Source: an uncultured Clostridia bacterium (GTDB lineage Bacteria > Bacillota > Clostridia > Oscillospirales > Ruminococcaceae). From it: 35,275 nt of DNA. A model generated the notes under the pieces. It was not told the DNA's origin. It did no database searches and saw nothing but the letters and a program-made list of their open reading frames with translations. Positions 1 to 8,919 of the stretch are shown here, piece by piece. The stretch's first letter is position 1. Every line of letters starts with the position of its first letter. Made by a program: the position numbers and the translations under genes. The DNA is taken from NCBI GenBank assembly GCA_947586185.1, contig CANPXN010000028.1, positions 1 through 35,275 of the forward strand, in the 5' to 3' direction.

Positions 1-1321
1 ACCAGTTTACCATGTGGGACATTTTGTACCGCTATCGCTTTGCAATAACTATGCTGCTGATCAGTGTAATGATGATCATTTTTCTTTTGTACAAGAACCG
101 TCAGCTGCGTCAGAAGCACAAAGAGCAGATTGCAACCCAATAGATTCACTGAAACAGGCAGAGGAGGGAAACCGTACAAAAACAACATTCCTGTTTAATA
201 TGTCACATGATATACGTACTCCAATGAATGCAATTTTAGGTTTTGCAGAAATCGCCCTGCGTGATATAAGTAATACCGACAAGCTCAAAGATTGCATTGG
301 AAAAATCCAGGTGTCCGGCAAAAGTCTGCTCAATTTGATAGATAATATCCTCGATATGTCAAAGATCGAAAACGGAAAAGTTATACTGACGGAGGATGGC
401 TGCAATCTCGAAGAATGTATTGAAACAACATGGAAAAGTTTACTGCCTGATCTTGAACAAAAACATATCAAATTTCAGACTGATATGTCGGACGTAAAAA
501 ACAAATGGGTATATTGCGATAAAACTCGCATTAATCATATTTTGTACGGTTTATTAAATAACGCTGTAAAATTTAACAAGCAGGGTGGCAGCATATTGGT
601 AACAGTTAGTCAGAAAAATTGCAACATCAAGGAATACGCCACTTATGAGATACATATAAAGGATACTGGTATCGGAATGACTCAGGATTTCTTATCTCAC
701 ATTTTTGAACCTTTTGAAAGAGAGCGTACCTCTACAATAAGCCGAACACAAGGAGTCGGCTTGGGAATGTCGATCACAAAAAATCTTGTTGATTTGATGG
801 GTGGCACAATTCAGGTATTCAGTAAGGTTGACGAGGGAACTGAATTTGTTCTTCAGTTTACCTTTAAGTTGTATGAGCCTGAACAGGAGCAGTCTGAGCA
901 GCAGCCCTTTATTGAGACTGCACACGCAAATGATTTTTCAGGCAAACGTCTGCTTCTTGTTGAAGATAACGAGCTTAATATGGAAATTGCAAGCGAGCTC
1001 CTTTGCGACGCCGGCTTTTCGGTAGAAACAGCTCAAAATGGTCAGATTGCCGTAGAAATGGTTCAAAATTCTACAGTGGGATACTATGATTTTATTTTAA
1101 TGGATATACAGATGCCGATAATGGACGGCTATCAGGCTACACGTAAAATTCGCAGCCTTGAGAGAAAGGATCTGGCTGAAATACCGATTATAGCTTTGAC
1201 TGCAAATGTTTTTGACGAAGACAAAAAGAAAGCGCTATCAAACGGAATGAATGCCTATATTGCTAAACCGATAGATGTAAAGGTGATGCATGAGGTACTG
1301 GATAATATTCTTCGAGGTTAA
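1..1321 (+). pseudogene. Hybrid sensor histidine kinase / response regulator, 5'-incomplete and frameshifted
   Basis: The kinase core reads openly to 1321. An H-box with phospho-accepting His (codon at 206-208, motif NMSHDIRTPMNAI) is followed by an ATPase domain with N-box LNNAVKFN, DTGIGM and GVGLGM, and by a C-terminal receiver with acidic pair VEDNE, phospho-Asp in LMDIQMP (codon at 1103) and the conserved Lys in AKPID. The N-terminal 40 or so residues obtained from the GTG at 14 look like nonsense. One frame over, positions 3-143 encode a typical juxtamembrane stretch, with a hydrophobic helix (ITMLLISVMMIIFLLY) and a basic linker, ending in TAG at 141-143. So the protein needs one extra base near 138-147 to be continuous, and it begins outside the window. 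The lesion may be a real pseudogene mutation or a sequence error. The receiver and kinase residues are intact. It is a membrane two-component sensor of unknown ligand. Confidence 0.8.
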
Positions 1322-1559
1322 AGAGAGTGTGGGGGGATTTTAACGAAGAATTATCTTTGATTATAGTTCATTTTTATAAAGACACGATGTTATTCTTTTT
1401 TACTCTTTTTGTCTACTTTTTAGTATAGCACCAATGGTTGTTATAGAAGGCATTTTAAATTCTGATTTGTAAATGGATATGTGAATTTCTTTCCGAATTA
1501 GCATTACCTATGTGAGAATGGATATACTAAATAAAGCAAAGTGATCGGAGGAGATTCAA

Positions 1560-3497
1560 ATGAGCAATCAGCTTAAAAATTCAACAAGTCCATATCTATT
1601 ACAGCACGCAGAAAATCCAGTTAACTGGTATCCGTGGTGCGAGGAAGCCTTTAACAAAGCAAAATCTGAGGATAAACCGATTTTTCTGAGTATAGGCTAC
1701 AGTACATGTCACTGGTGCCATGTTATGGCGCATGAGAGCTTTGAAGATGAAAAAACAGCAGAAGTTCTTAATCAGTATTTTGTTCCGATTAAGGTCGATC
1801 GTGAGGAACGTCCTGATATTGACAGTGTGTATATGCTGGTGTGTCAGGCATTTACCGGCAGCGGCGGATGGCCTATGAGTATTTTTATGACTGGGGAGAA
1901 AAAGCCGTTTTTTGCGGGGACATATTTTCCTCCTCAGTCCCGTTATGGAATGCCCGGATTTTCTGATTTACTGCGAGCTATCGTAAGTCAGTGGAACGGC
2001 AATCGTAATGAACTTTTGCATTCAGCGGATGAAATCATTGCACATTTGAAAAATACTGAGTCAGGTAGTTTCAATTCAGGAAATGAAAATCTGATTGAAG
2101 ATGCTGTGAGAATTTTTTCAGACAGCTTTGACAGCATTTATGGTGGATTTGGTTCAGCACCGAAATTTCCGACACCTCATAACTTATTGTTTCTGATGCT
2201 GTATTCAAAACAAAATCATAGTTCATATGCAATGGAAATGGCAGAGAAAACGCTATTGCAAATGCGTAAAGGTGGTATTTTTGACCATATTGGTTATGGG
2301 TTTTCCAGATATTCAACGGATAAACATTTTCTTGCACCGCATTTTGAGAAAATGCTGTATGATAACGCATTGCTGATTATGGCGTATACTTCTGCTTACA
2401 GCATAACGAAAAATAGTTTTTATATGGATACTGCTGAGAAAACTGCGGCATTTGTGATTCGTGAAATGACATCAAAAGACGGTGGGTTTTACAGTGCACA
2501 GGATGCAGACAGCGAGGGAGTGGAAGGAAAATATTATACTTTTACATTAAACGAAATCCTTGAAGTTTTGGGTGAAGAAAAAGGCACAAAATTTGCACAG
2601 ACATTTGATATTACCGAAAATGGGAATTTTGAGGGCGTTAATATTCCAAATCTTTTGAAAAGCAATGATTACAATACAGATTTCAGCGAGGAGATTTCAA
2701 AGCTGTACAACTACCGCAGAAATCGCACTAAGCTGCATCTTGATGATAAAGTACTGCTTTCGTGGAACTCCTTGATGATTGCGGCAATGTCCATGCTTTA
2801 CAGGGTTTCAAAAGAGGAAAAATATTTGCAATCGGCGAAAAATGCACAAAATTTTATTGAGAAAAATTTGTGCAATGATACCCTCCTGTATGCGAGCTAT
2901 CGTAAAGGAAAACATTCTGACAATGCTTTTTTAGATGATTATGTATTCTATACAGCTGCCTTAATAGAACTCTATAATTCAACTTTGGATAGAGAATATC
3001 TTGAAAGAGCAGAGAAGCTTTGTAATGAAACAGTAAAGCGTTTTTGGGATTCCGAAAGCGGTGGATTTTATATGTCGGAATCAGGTAATACAGAGCTATT
3101 TATGAATCCAAAAGAAACCTATGACGGTGCAATACCAAGCGGAAATTCCATTATGGCATATAACCTTGTGCGGTTATATCAGCTGACTGAAAAAGCTGAA
3201 TATCAAAATCTTGCTGAGAGACAGTTTGCTTTTTTATCGGCTCAGGCGCATGATTATCCGGCAGGTTACAGTATGTTTTTGCTTGCTAAATTGCTGTATG
3301 AAAATCCGCCGGAGCATGCTGTAGTGGTTCTGAAAAACAGTTCAGAATTAAAAGCGATCAGACAAAAATTGCCGCTGCTGGCAAATGTAATAATAGTTCA
3401 GGAATGTAAAGAATATCCGCTTATAAATGATAGAACAACTTATTATGTGTGCAAAAATAACGCCTGTCTGCCGCCGATAAATGAATGTGATTTTTAA
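1560..3497 (+). CDS. DUF255 / YyaL-type thioredoxin-domain protein (SSP411 family)
   Basis: This 645-residue protein matches the YyaL/spermatogenesis-associated protein 20 family in length and architecture. Its N-terminal thioredoxin-like DUF255 domain carries the signature [14 protein letters not shown], with the CxxC pair near residues 54-57. It is followed by a long alpha-helical barrel-like region resembling (alpha/alpha)6 glycosidase folds (motifs [30 protein letters not shown]). No signal peptide is seen, so it should be cytosolic. The biochemical role of the family is not firmly established; a redox or N-acylglucosamine-epimerase-like function has been suggested. The ATG at 1560 follows a good ribosome site (CGGAGGAG, about 1546-1553). 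The gene is monocistronic and its stop overlaps the stop of the convergent lacI-type gene by 4 bp, leaving no room for a separate terminator. The 238-bp gap upstream (1322-1559) holds no gene and no convincing promoter. Confidence 0.9.
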   Translation: MSNQLKNSTSPYLLQHAENPVNWYPWCEEAFNKAKSEDKPIFLSIGYSTCHWCHVMAHESFEDEKTAEVLNQYFVPIKVDREERPDIDSVYMLVCQAFTGSGGWPMSIFMTGEKKPFFAGTYFPPQSRYGMPGFSDLLRAIVSQWNGNRNELLHSADEIIAHLKNTESGSFNSGNENLIEDAVRIFSDSFDSIYGGFGSAPKFPTPHNLLFLMLYSKQNHSSYAMEMAEKTLLQMRKGGIFDHIGYGFSRYSTDKHFLAPHFEKMLYDNALLIMAYTSAYSITKNSFYMDTAEKTAAFVIREMTSKDGGFYSAQDADSEGVEGKYYTFTLNEILEVLGEEKGTKFAQTFDITENGNFEGVNIPNLLKSNDYNTDFSEEISKLYNYRRNRTKLHLDDKVLLSWNSLMIAAMSMLYRVSKEEKYLQSAKNAQNFIEKNLCNDTLLYASYRKGKHSDNAFLDDYVFYTAALIELYNSTLDREYLERAEKLCNETVKRFWDSESGGFYMSESGNTELFMNPKETYDGAIPSGNSIMAYNLVRLYQLTEKAEYQNLAERQFAFLSAQAHDYPAGYSMFLLAKLLYENPPEHAVVVLKNSSELKAIRQKLPLLANVIIVQECKEYPLINDRTTYYVCKNNACLPPINECDF

Positions 3498-4516
3498 TCT
3501 GTTGTATCACGCCGAATCAGAACAGGCGTAACCACTTTATGAATTGGTTCTTTCAATGGTGTGGGCTTGCGCTTTTTTCGCTCGTTCATCTGCATAACGA
3601 GGAGTTCCATTGCATTTTGTGCGATCACGTCGATCTGCTGACCAATTGTGGTTATTGGGATTACAGCTTCGGCGGAAATAGATGAATTGTCAAATCCAAC
3701 TATTTGATATGTTTCCGGCAGCTTGCCGTATTTTCGTATGATCATATTCAAAAAAATATTAGCGTGCGTATCGTTTGACAGGAAAATACCTTTTCTTTTG
3801 TCAGGATGTTTTTCTTCAATGCTTTGAAAAACATCCTTTATTTTTTCACTTGATTCTTCATAAGTGCTGCCAAGATCGGTTAAAATAATTTCATAAGGCA
3901 GCTGCTTTTCCTCACAAATATCCTTAAAGCCTTTTATTCTTCCGTAAGACGGAACTTCCGGTGTTACATCAGAATTTATGTGAATCAGAATTTCACAGTT
4001 GGTTTTTGATAATAAACTTGCTGCCTGCATTCCACCCATATAGTTGTCTGTATTGACGCTGCAAACATATTTATCCTCGCGTTCAATTGTTACGATGGGA
4101 ATATGATAGGCTGCCAGCTCCTCCGATGAAATCGTATGACTTAAAATGATCATGCCTTCGATCTGATATGCCAGAAGCTCGGAAATATATTGTCTTTCAA
4201 TATCTTTTTTATCTTTACCTACAAAGACGAGAAACTTATAGCCAAATTCTTCATAGGTGGAAAGAAGTTGGTTTAGCATTTCTGAATAATAGTGCAAAAA
4301 TAAGTTTGGAACGATAATACCGATATATTCAGTTTTGCCGCTTGCCAGAATACGTGCAACCTTGTTTTCCTTGTAATCTAATGCAACAAGTGCGTCTGAA
4401 ATGATTTGCTGATTTTCCAGTGTAAGTGAATCCGGATTATTAAAATATCGTGAAATGGTTGTTTTTGAGAAACCTGTGTAATTGGCAATATCCTGAAAGG
4501 TTACGCTTTTTTTCAT
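3494..4516 (-). CDS. LacI-family transcriptional repressor of the sucrose/fructan operon
   Basis: This 340-residue protein has an N-terminal LacI helix-turn-helix ([20 protein letters not shown], residues 6-25) and hinge helix, then a periplasmic-binding-protein-like effector domain ([26 protein letters not shown]). It is transcribed divergently from the sugar operon, and the intergenic region carries two pairs of CCGG-centred palindromes typical of LacI-family operators, so local control of the importer and of the GH32, sucrose phosphorylase and fructokinase genes is the natural inference. The inducer is probably sucrose, fructose or a phosphorylated derivative, but the sequence does not show which. 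The start ATG at 4516 has an AAGGTG ribosome site. Its own promoter is 4539-4567. Its 3' end overlaps the stop of the convergent YyaL-type gene. Confidence 0.93.
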   Translation of the reverse strand: MKKSVTFQDIANYTGFSKTTISRYFNNPDSLTLENQQIISDALVALDYKENKVARILASGKTEYIGIIVPNLFLHYYSEMLNQLLSTYEEFGYKFLVFVGKDKKDIERQYISELLAYQIEGMIILSHTISSEELAAYHIPIVTIEREDKYVCSVNTDNYMGGMQAASLLSKTNCEILIHINSDVTPEVPSYGRIKGFKDICEEKQLPYEIILTDLGSTYEESSEKIKDVFQSIEEKHPDKRKGIFLSNDTHANIFLNMIIRKYGKLPETYQIVGFDNSSISAEAVIPITTIGQQIDVIAQNAMELLVMQMNERKKRKPTPLKEPIHKVVTPVLIRRDTTD

Positions 4517-4538
4517 ATAGACACCTTCTTTAATTTAT

Positions 4539-4567
4539 ATCATAGCATATGGAAGAAAAAATTTCAA
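4539..4567 (-). promoter_or_regulatory. Promoter of the LacI-type repressor gene
   Basis: On the minus strand a -35 TTGAAA (4562-4567) and a -10 TATGAT (4539-4544) are separated by exactly 17 bp. The distance to the ATG at 4516 is short, as expected. The upstream operator pair begins about 21 bp beyond the -35 box, so it would not sterically block this promoter directly. Confidence 0.7.
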
Positions 4568-4587
4568 GAGAATTTTATTACGAAAAG

Positions 4588-4609
4588 TAACCGGTAACTT
4601 TACCGGTTT
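4588..4609. promoter_or_regulatory. Distal LacI-type operator pair (O2)
   Basis: Two CCGG-centred sites (TAACCGGTAA at 4588-4597 and TTTACCGGTT at 4599-4608) lie 12 bp apart centre to centre, the same internal spacing as the proximal pair at 4711-4736. The corresponding CCGG cores of the two pairs are 126 bp apart (4591 and 4717). The site lies between the two divergent promoters, consistent with a looping auxiliary operator. Confidence 0.75.
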
Positions 4610-4672
4610 TGTTGAACGTGCACAAATGAGAAGAAATTTTTTATGCGTTCCTACGAAAAGCAAAAAAGAGGG

Positions 4673-4701
4673 TTGACAAAGCGTTAAAAGAAAAGTATAC
4701 T
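4673..4701 (+). promoter_or_regulatory. Main promoter of the sucrose/fructan operon
   Basis: A consensus -35 TTGACA (4673-4678) and a -10 TATACT (4696-4701) are separated by 17 bp. The predicted transcription start falls near 4708, immediately before the proximal operator palindrome at 4711, so a bound repressor would sit on the initiation region. It drives the genes from 4777 to 12628. Confidence 0.88.
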
Positions 4702-4710
4702 ATAGGCATA

Positions 4711-4736
4711 AAGTAACCGGTTACTTTACCGGTTAC
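4711..4736. promoter_or_regulatory. Proximal LacI-type operator pair (O1)
   Basis: AAGTAACCGGTTACTT (4711-4726) is a perfect 16-bp palindrome with the central CpG typical of LacI-family operators. A second overlapping site, TTACCGGTTA (4726-4735), is centred 12 bp downstream. Both lie just after the -10 box of the sugar promoter, a classical repression position. Confidence 0.85.
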
Positions 4737-4776
4737 AAATAGTGGTAAAAACGTATTCATGAAAGGAGAAAGGCCT

Positions 4777-6099
4777 ATGAAAAAAGGAATTTCAATTGGC
4801 ATCATATCTCTGTTACTAAGCGGAATGCTGTCCGGCTGCGGGCAGAAAAATGTGAATCCCGGAGATGTGACAGGATACGATGAAGGAGAAGCCTATATCA
4901 GTATGTGGGTACACACGATCGAAGACACACCGGAGGGACAGGCATATAAAGAATCAGTTGAGCAGTTCAATGAAAAATTTAACGGAACATATTTTGCAGA
5001 TTTAGAATTCATTCCAAGAAACGACAGCGGCGGAGGATATTCCGATAAAATCAACGCATCTGTCATGTCGGGGGATTTACCTGATGTGATTACCGTTGAC
5101 GGACCGAATGTAGCGGCATATGCGGCCAATGGCATTATTCAGCCCCTTGCAGAGCTGACGGATGAGGAACGCAGCGTTTACCTGGATTCTATTTTAGAGC
5201 AAGGTACATACGATGATAAGCTGTATGCTTTGGGTGCAATGGAATCCAGTGTGGGACTTTATTACAACAAAGATATTTTACAGGAAGCAGGCATTTCAGT
5301 TCCTGATGCAGAGCATCCATGGACATGGTCGGAATTTACGGAAATTCTTGAACAATTGAAGCCTGTTATGGCAGAAAAGAGCGGCTATCCTTTGGATATG
5401 ACATTTCCTGTAGGCGAGGCGAGCATTTACTATTATGCACCTTTTATCTGGTCTAACGGAGGAGATCTGGTAAGCGAAGACGGACTTACTGTAGACAGCG
5501 TATTCAATTCTCAGGAAAACATTTCTGCGATTAAGTATTTCCGAAGCCTTGTGGAAAATGAATATATGTCCAAGGCGCCTATTGAAAAGCTTTTTGAAAG
5601 CGGAAGGGCTGCTTTCAAATTTGACGGCGCATGGGAAGTCAATACCATTTATGAAAGCTATCCTGATATTGAGCTTGGCGTTGCACCTTATGTTGTCAGC
5701 GATAACTGGGAAGGCGGCAGGTATACGCCAACCGGTTCATGGGCATATGCGGCAACCTCCAAAGCAAAAAATATTGAGGCGGCGACGGAGCTTGTCAAAT
5801 GGATGAGCGGAACGGACAGCGGTGTATTGCTTTTTGAGAATACTAAAAGTATGCCGTCAACCTATGCAGCATATGACCAGATCACGCTTTTTGAAGATGA
5901 TGAAAACTATAAGGCATTATATGAACAGCTAAGAGATTATGGTCATCCAAGACCAAAAACACCTGTTTATCCGCAGGTAAGCACATCCTTCCAGCAGGCT
6001 CTGGAAAGCGTTGGACTAAGCGGTAAGGATGCGCAGAAAGAACTGGATAAATCTGTAGAAAGGATAAACGCAAAATTAGAGCGTTACACAAGAAAATGA
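4777..6099 (+). CDS. ABC sugar transporter, extracellular solute-binding lipoprotein (family 1)
   Basis: This is the surface-anchored binding protein that captures sugar for the permease pair encoded just downstream. A longer reading from ATG 4759 is open, but AAAGGAGAA at 4762-4770 is correctly spaced for the ATG at 4777, and that start gives a clean lipoprotein signal with the lipobox LSGC and lipidated Cys21. The mature protein of about 420 residues has family 1 (MalE/MsmE-like) features: an early MWVHT strand, the DVITVDGPNVAAYAANG segment, ALGAMESSVGLYYNKDIL and GRAAFKFDGAWE. The operon, which encodes a GH32 enzyme, sucrose phosphorylase and fructokinase, suggests sucrose or short fructo-oligosaccharides as ligand; that specificity is inferred from context. 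Its last codons overlap the first permease start by 4 bp, indicating translational coupling. Confidence 0.93.
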   Translation: MKKGISIGIISLLLSGMLSGCGQKNVNPGDVTGYDEGEAYISMWVHTIEDTPEGQAYKESVEQFNEKFNGTYFADLEFIPRNDSGGGYSDKINASVMSGDLPDVITVDGPNVAAYAANGIIQPLAELTDEERSVYLDSILEQGTYDDKLYALGAMESSVGLYYNKDILQEAGISVPDAEHPWTWSEFTEILEQLKPVMAEKSGYPLDMTFPVGEASIYYYAPFIWSNGGDLVSEDGLTVDSVFNSQENISAIKYFRSLVENEYMSKAPIEKLFESGRAAFKFDGAWEVNTIYESYPDIELGVAPYVVSDNWEGGRYTPTGSWAYAATSKAKNIEAATELVKWMSGTDSGVLLFENTKSMPSTYAAYDQITLFEDDENYKALYEQLRDYGHPRPKTPVYPQVSTSFQQALESVGLSGKDAQKELDKSVERINAKLERYTRK

Positions 6100-6998
6100 A
6101 AAGTAAAAGATCAAATTCCCTAATGGGAATGGCATTTTTCGGACCGGCATTGCTGCTTTTAACTTTGTTTTTATTTCTGCCGATGCTGCTGACGCTGATT
6201 TTCAGCTTTACAGATTATTTTGCATTAAGTCCGGACCTGACACATTTTGTTGGTTTAGAGAACTTCTCAAAAATTTTTAAGGATGAGCTTTTTTCATCGG
6301 CATTCTGGAACACAGTAAAATTTGTTTTGATCATTGTACCGGCACAGAGTCTTGGCGCATTGGGACTTGCGCTTTTGATAAACAAAGTAACTATTTGTAA
6401 GAAATACTTCAAGGTAGCCTTTTTCATTCCGGTTGTTATGTCCCTTGCAGTGGTGTCCAATCTGTGGATGCAGATTTACAGCCCGGAGGGTATTCTGAAC
6501 ACTATGCTCAGTAACATTGGAATAAATACACAGCCATTTATCCATAGTGCAGATCAGGCGCTTCCTTCTATTGCGATCATGAGCGTATGGCAGGGTGTAG
6601 GCTATCAGATGATTATTTTCCTTGGAGGCTTGCAGGCGATCAATCCTGCACTTTATGAAGCTGCTGAAATGGATCATGCCAGCGGATGGCAGAAGTTTAA
6701 GGATATCACACTGCCGGAGCTGAAACCTCTTTGTGTATTTGTATTTATCACAATTACGATCGGTGCATTCCGAATGATCGTTCAGCCTATGGTAATGACA
6801 GGCGGCGGTCCGTCTCACTCGACATACACATTGGTATACGATATTTACGAAACCGGTACAGTTAACTGGGAAATCGGTCTTGCTTCTGCAATGGCGATTG
6901 TATTTACTGTATTCGTGGTGATTCTGACCATTATTCAAACTATTATGACCAAAGATAAGGAGGGTAAACATGCGAACAAGAAAACAAAAAACGGCTAA
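6096..6998 (+). CDS. ABC sugar transporter permease (MalF/MsmF-like)
   Basis: This 300-residue integral membrane protein has about six hydrophobic helices and the cytoplasmic EAA loop that docks on the ATPase (EAAEMDHASGWQKFKDITLP, near residues 188-207). It resembles the first permease of CUT1-type carbohydrate importers and forms a heterodimer with the next gene product. The ATG overlaps the stop of the binding protein (ATGA) and its 3' end overlaps the following permease by 29 bp, so the three are tightly co-translated. The substrate is inferred from the operon as sucrose or fructo-oligosaccharide. Confidence 0.93.
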   Translation: MKSKRSNSLMGMAFFGPALLLLTLFLFLPMLLTLIFSFTDYFALSPDLTHFVGLENFSKIFKDELFSSAFWNTVKFVLIIVPAQSLGALGLALLINKVTICKKYFKVAFFIPVVMSLAVVSNLWMQIYSPEGILNTMLSNIGINTQPFIHSADQALPSIAIMSVWQGVGYQMIIFLGGLQAINPALYEAAEMDHASGWQKFKDITLPELKPLCVFVFITITIGAFRMIVQPMVMTGGGPSHSTYTLVYDIYETGTVNWEIGLASAMAIVFTVFVVILTIIQTIMTKDKEGKHANKKTKNG

Positions 6999-7821
6999 TA
7001 TAATTCTTGCCGCCGTACTTTTTATCTTATCACTGTTCTTTCTGTTTCCGGTAATCTGGATGCTGGCAAATTCCTTTAAAACAGATGCAGCTATAACGGC
7101 GGATATGAACACAGTAAAAGCATTTGTTCCGCCGGCGCTGAACGGCAGCTTCTTAAATAATTATATTACAATTATTACAGATACCAGCTTTCTCCGTTAT
7201 ATGGTAAACACCCTGTTTTATGCAGCTATCATGATTCTTGCAGGCATCGTTGTAAATGGTCTTGCAGGCTATGCTCTTGCAAAAATAAACTTCCCATTCC
7301 GGGAGCGCTGGGTCATGATCATTATGCTGCTTATGGTTGTTCCGACTGAAACGATTATTACAATCAACTTTTTGTTTGTTGCAAAAATGGGACTTTTGAA
7401 CACAGTATTCGGATATGTTCTGCCTATGATCGTCAATCCGTTTAATATATTCCTGTTCCGTCAGGTATTCGTAAGTCTCCCGGACGATGTATGGGAAGCG
7501 GCACAGCTTGACCATTGCAGTCCGTTTAAGTATTTCTTTACCATGGTACTTCCAATGTCGAAAACCGTTGTAGCAACTGTCAGCGTATTTACATTTTTGA
7601 ATGTCTGGAACGATTATCTCTGGCCATCACTGGTATTCACGTCCAGCGACCTGCTGACGGCGCAAATTGGTCTGAACTCCATTACCTCAAATGACAATAC
7701 AACTATGGGACAGACACTTGCTGTTATCACTATGATCACTATTCCGGTTATTATCATTTATGCATTGTTCTCGAAGCAGATTGTCGAGGGCGTTGTATCC
7801 ACAGGATCTAAGGAGGGCTAA
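6970..7821 (+). CDS. ABC sugar transporter permease (MalG/MsmG-like)
   Basis: This is the second CUT1-type permease, 283 residues, with an N-terminal membrane helix (ILAAVLFILSLFFLFPVIWM) and further helices. Its EAA loop EAAQLDHCSPFKYFF is followed by the characteristic LPMSK. The ATG at 6970 is preceded by AAGGAGGG inside the upstream permease gene, giving a 29-bp overlap. The C terminus has the usual F-KQIVEGVVSTGSKEG form of MalG-like proteins (the terminal TGSxKG motif). It is followed 3 bp later by the ATPase gene, making a complete importer in one transcript. Confidence 0.93.
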   Translation: MRTRKQKTANIILAAVLFILSLFFLFPVIWMLANSFKTDAAITADMNTVKAFVPPALNGSFLNNYITIITDTSFLRYMVNTLFYAAIMILAGIVVNGLAGYALAKINFPFRERWVMIIMLLMVVPTETIITINFLFVAKMGLLNTVFGYVLPMIVNPFNIFLFRQVFVSLPDDVWEAAQLDHCSPFKYFFTMVLPMSKTVVATVSVFTFLNVWNDYLWPSLVFTSSDLLTAQIGLNSITSNDNTTMGQTLAVITMITIPVIIIYALFSKQIVEGVVSTGSKEG

Positions 7822-7824
7822 GTT

Positions 7825-8919
7825 ATGAGCTTTATTGAACTTAAACATATTGACAAGCAGTATGCTGGTGCGGACAGAAAATCTGTTACGGATTTTAATT
7901 TAGAGATAAAGCAAGGTGAATTTATTGCTTTTGTAGGACCGTCAGGCTGCGGCAAATCTACCACGCTGAGAATGATTGCCGGCTTTGAGGACATTACAGG
8001 GGGCGAGCTGTTTATTGACGGCAAAAAAATGAATGAGACTGCTCCGAGGGACAGGGGAATTGCAATGGTATTTCAAAACTATGCCCTTTATCCTCATATG
8101 ACTGTAGAAAAGAATATTTCCTATGGACTGAAAAATATGAAAGTTTCATCTGGGGAGATCAAGAAAAAGGTGGACTGGGCGGTTAATATTCTTGGCCTTG
8201 AGGAATATCGTTACAGAAAGCCGAAGAATCTTTCCGGAGGACAGCGCCAGAGAGTAGCCCTTGGTCGTGCGATAGTTAAGAATCAGAAGGTTTTCCTGAT
8301 GGACGAACCGCTTTCCAATTTGGACGCTAAGCTTCGTGTCAGCATGAGAAATGAGATAAGCAAGCTGCATCGTGAGCTTGGCAGTACGACAATTTACGTT
8401 ACCCACGATCAGGTTGAAGCTATGACCATGGCAGACCGTATTGTTATTATGAAAGACGGCGTGATCCAGCAGGTCGGCAAGCCAATGGAGCTTTATGAGC
8501 ATCCGGCAAACAAGTTTGTAGCGGGATTTATCGGTTCTCCGCAGATGAACTTCTATGATATAACACTAAGCGGGGATACAGTTACATTCAGAACCGGTGA
8601 AAAAATTACTGTTCCGGAATCTGTTATCTCAAAATTAAATGGCAGGCAGGGAGAAATGATCCTTGGTATTCGTGGTGAAGATATCAAGCTTGATGAACAG
8701 AATCTTTCCGTCTATGGCAATGAAAAACAGCAGGCTGTAGTGGAAAATACAGAAGTAATGGGCAATGAAAATAATTTGTATTTCACATTCGGCGGAAGTC
8801 CTTCAGTGGCAAGAGTTTCAAAGTATGAGATCAGTAAGATCGGCGACAGAATAGAATTTATATTAATGCCGTCAAGAATGCATTTCTTTGATAAGGAGAC
8901 GGAGGCTTGCTATGTCTGA
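7825..8919 (+). CDS. ABC sugar transporter ATPase (MsmK/UgpC family)
   Basis: This 364-residue nucleotide-binding subunit energises the adjacent permeases. Visible motifs are Walker A GPSGCGKST (38-46), Q-loop VFQNYALYPHMTV, ABC signature LSGGQRQR (136-143), Walker B VFLMDEP (156-162), D-loop SNLDAKL and the switch His in YVTHDQ. About 130 C-terminal residues form the TOBE/OB-like regulatory region of CUT1 ATPases (LGIRGEDI and onward). Many Firmicutes keep one shared MsmK-type ATPase at a distant locus; here a dedicated copy lies within the operon. Its last 8 bp overlap the start chosen for the GH32 gene. Confidence 0.95.
   Translation: MSFIELKHIDKQYAGADRKSVTDFNLEIKQGEFIAFVGPSGCGKSTTLRMIAGFEDITGGELFIDGKKMNETAPRDRGIAMVFQNYALYPHMTVEKNISYGLKNMKVSSGEIKKKVDWAVNILGLEEYRYRKPKNLSGGQRQRVALGRAIVKNQKVFLMDEPLSNLDAKLRVSMRNEISKLHRELGSTTIYVTHDQVEAMTMADRIVIMKDGVIQQVGKPMELYEHPANKFVAGFIGSPQMNFYDITLSGDTVTFRTGEKITVPESVISKLNGRQGEMILGIRGEDIKLDEQNLSVYGNEKQQAVVENTEVMGNENNLYFTFGGSPSVARVSKYEISKIGDRIEFILMPSRMHFFDKETEACYV

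Noticed and set aside
141-147. Programmed ribosomal frameshift in the first hybrid kinase
   Set aside because: No X XXY YYZ slippery heptamer or downstream structure is apparent; mutation or sequence error is simpler.
5730-5737. AACCGGTT inside the solute-binding protein gene as a further operator
   Set aside because: It is a single isolated core within coding sequence without the paired 12-bp arrangement; probably chance.
6294-7112. Long open frame of 272 codons on the minus strand
   Set aside because: It lies antisense to the two permease genes, has unstructured low-quality composition and no ribosome site; it is a shadow of the real coding frames.
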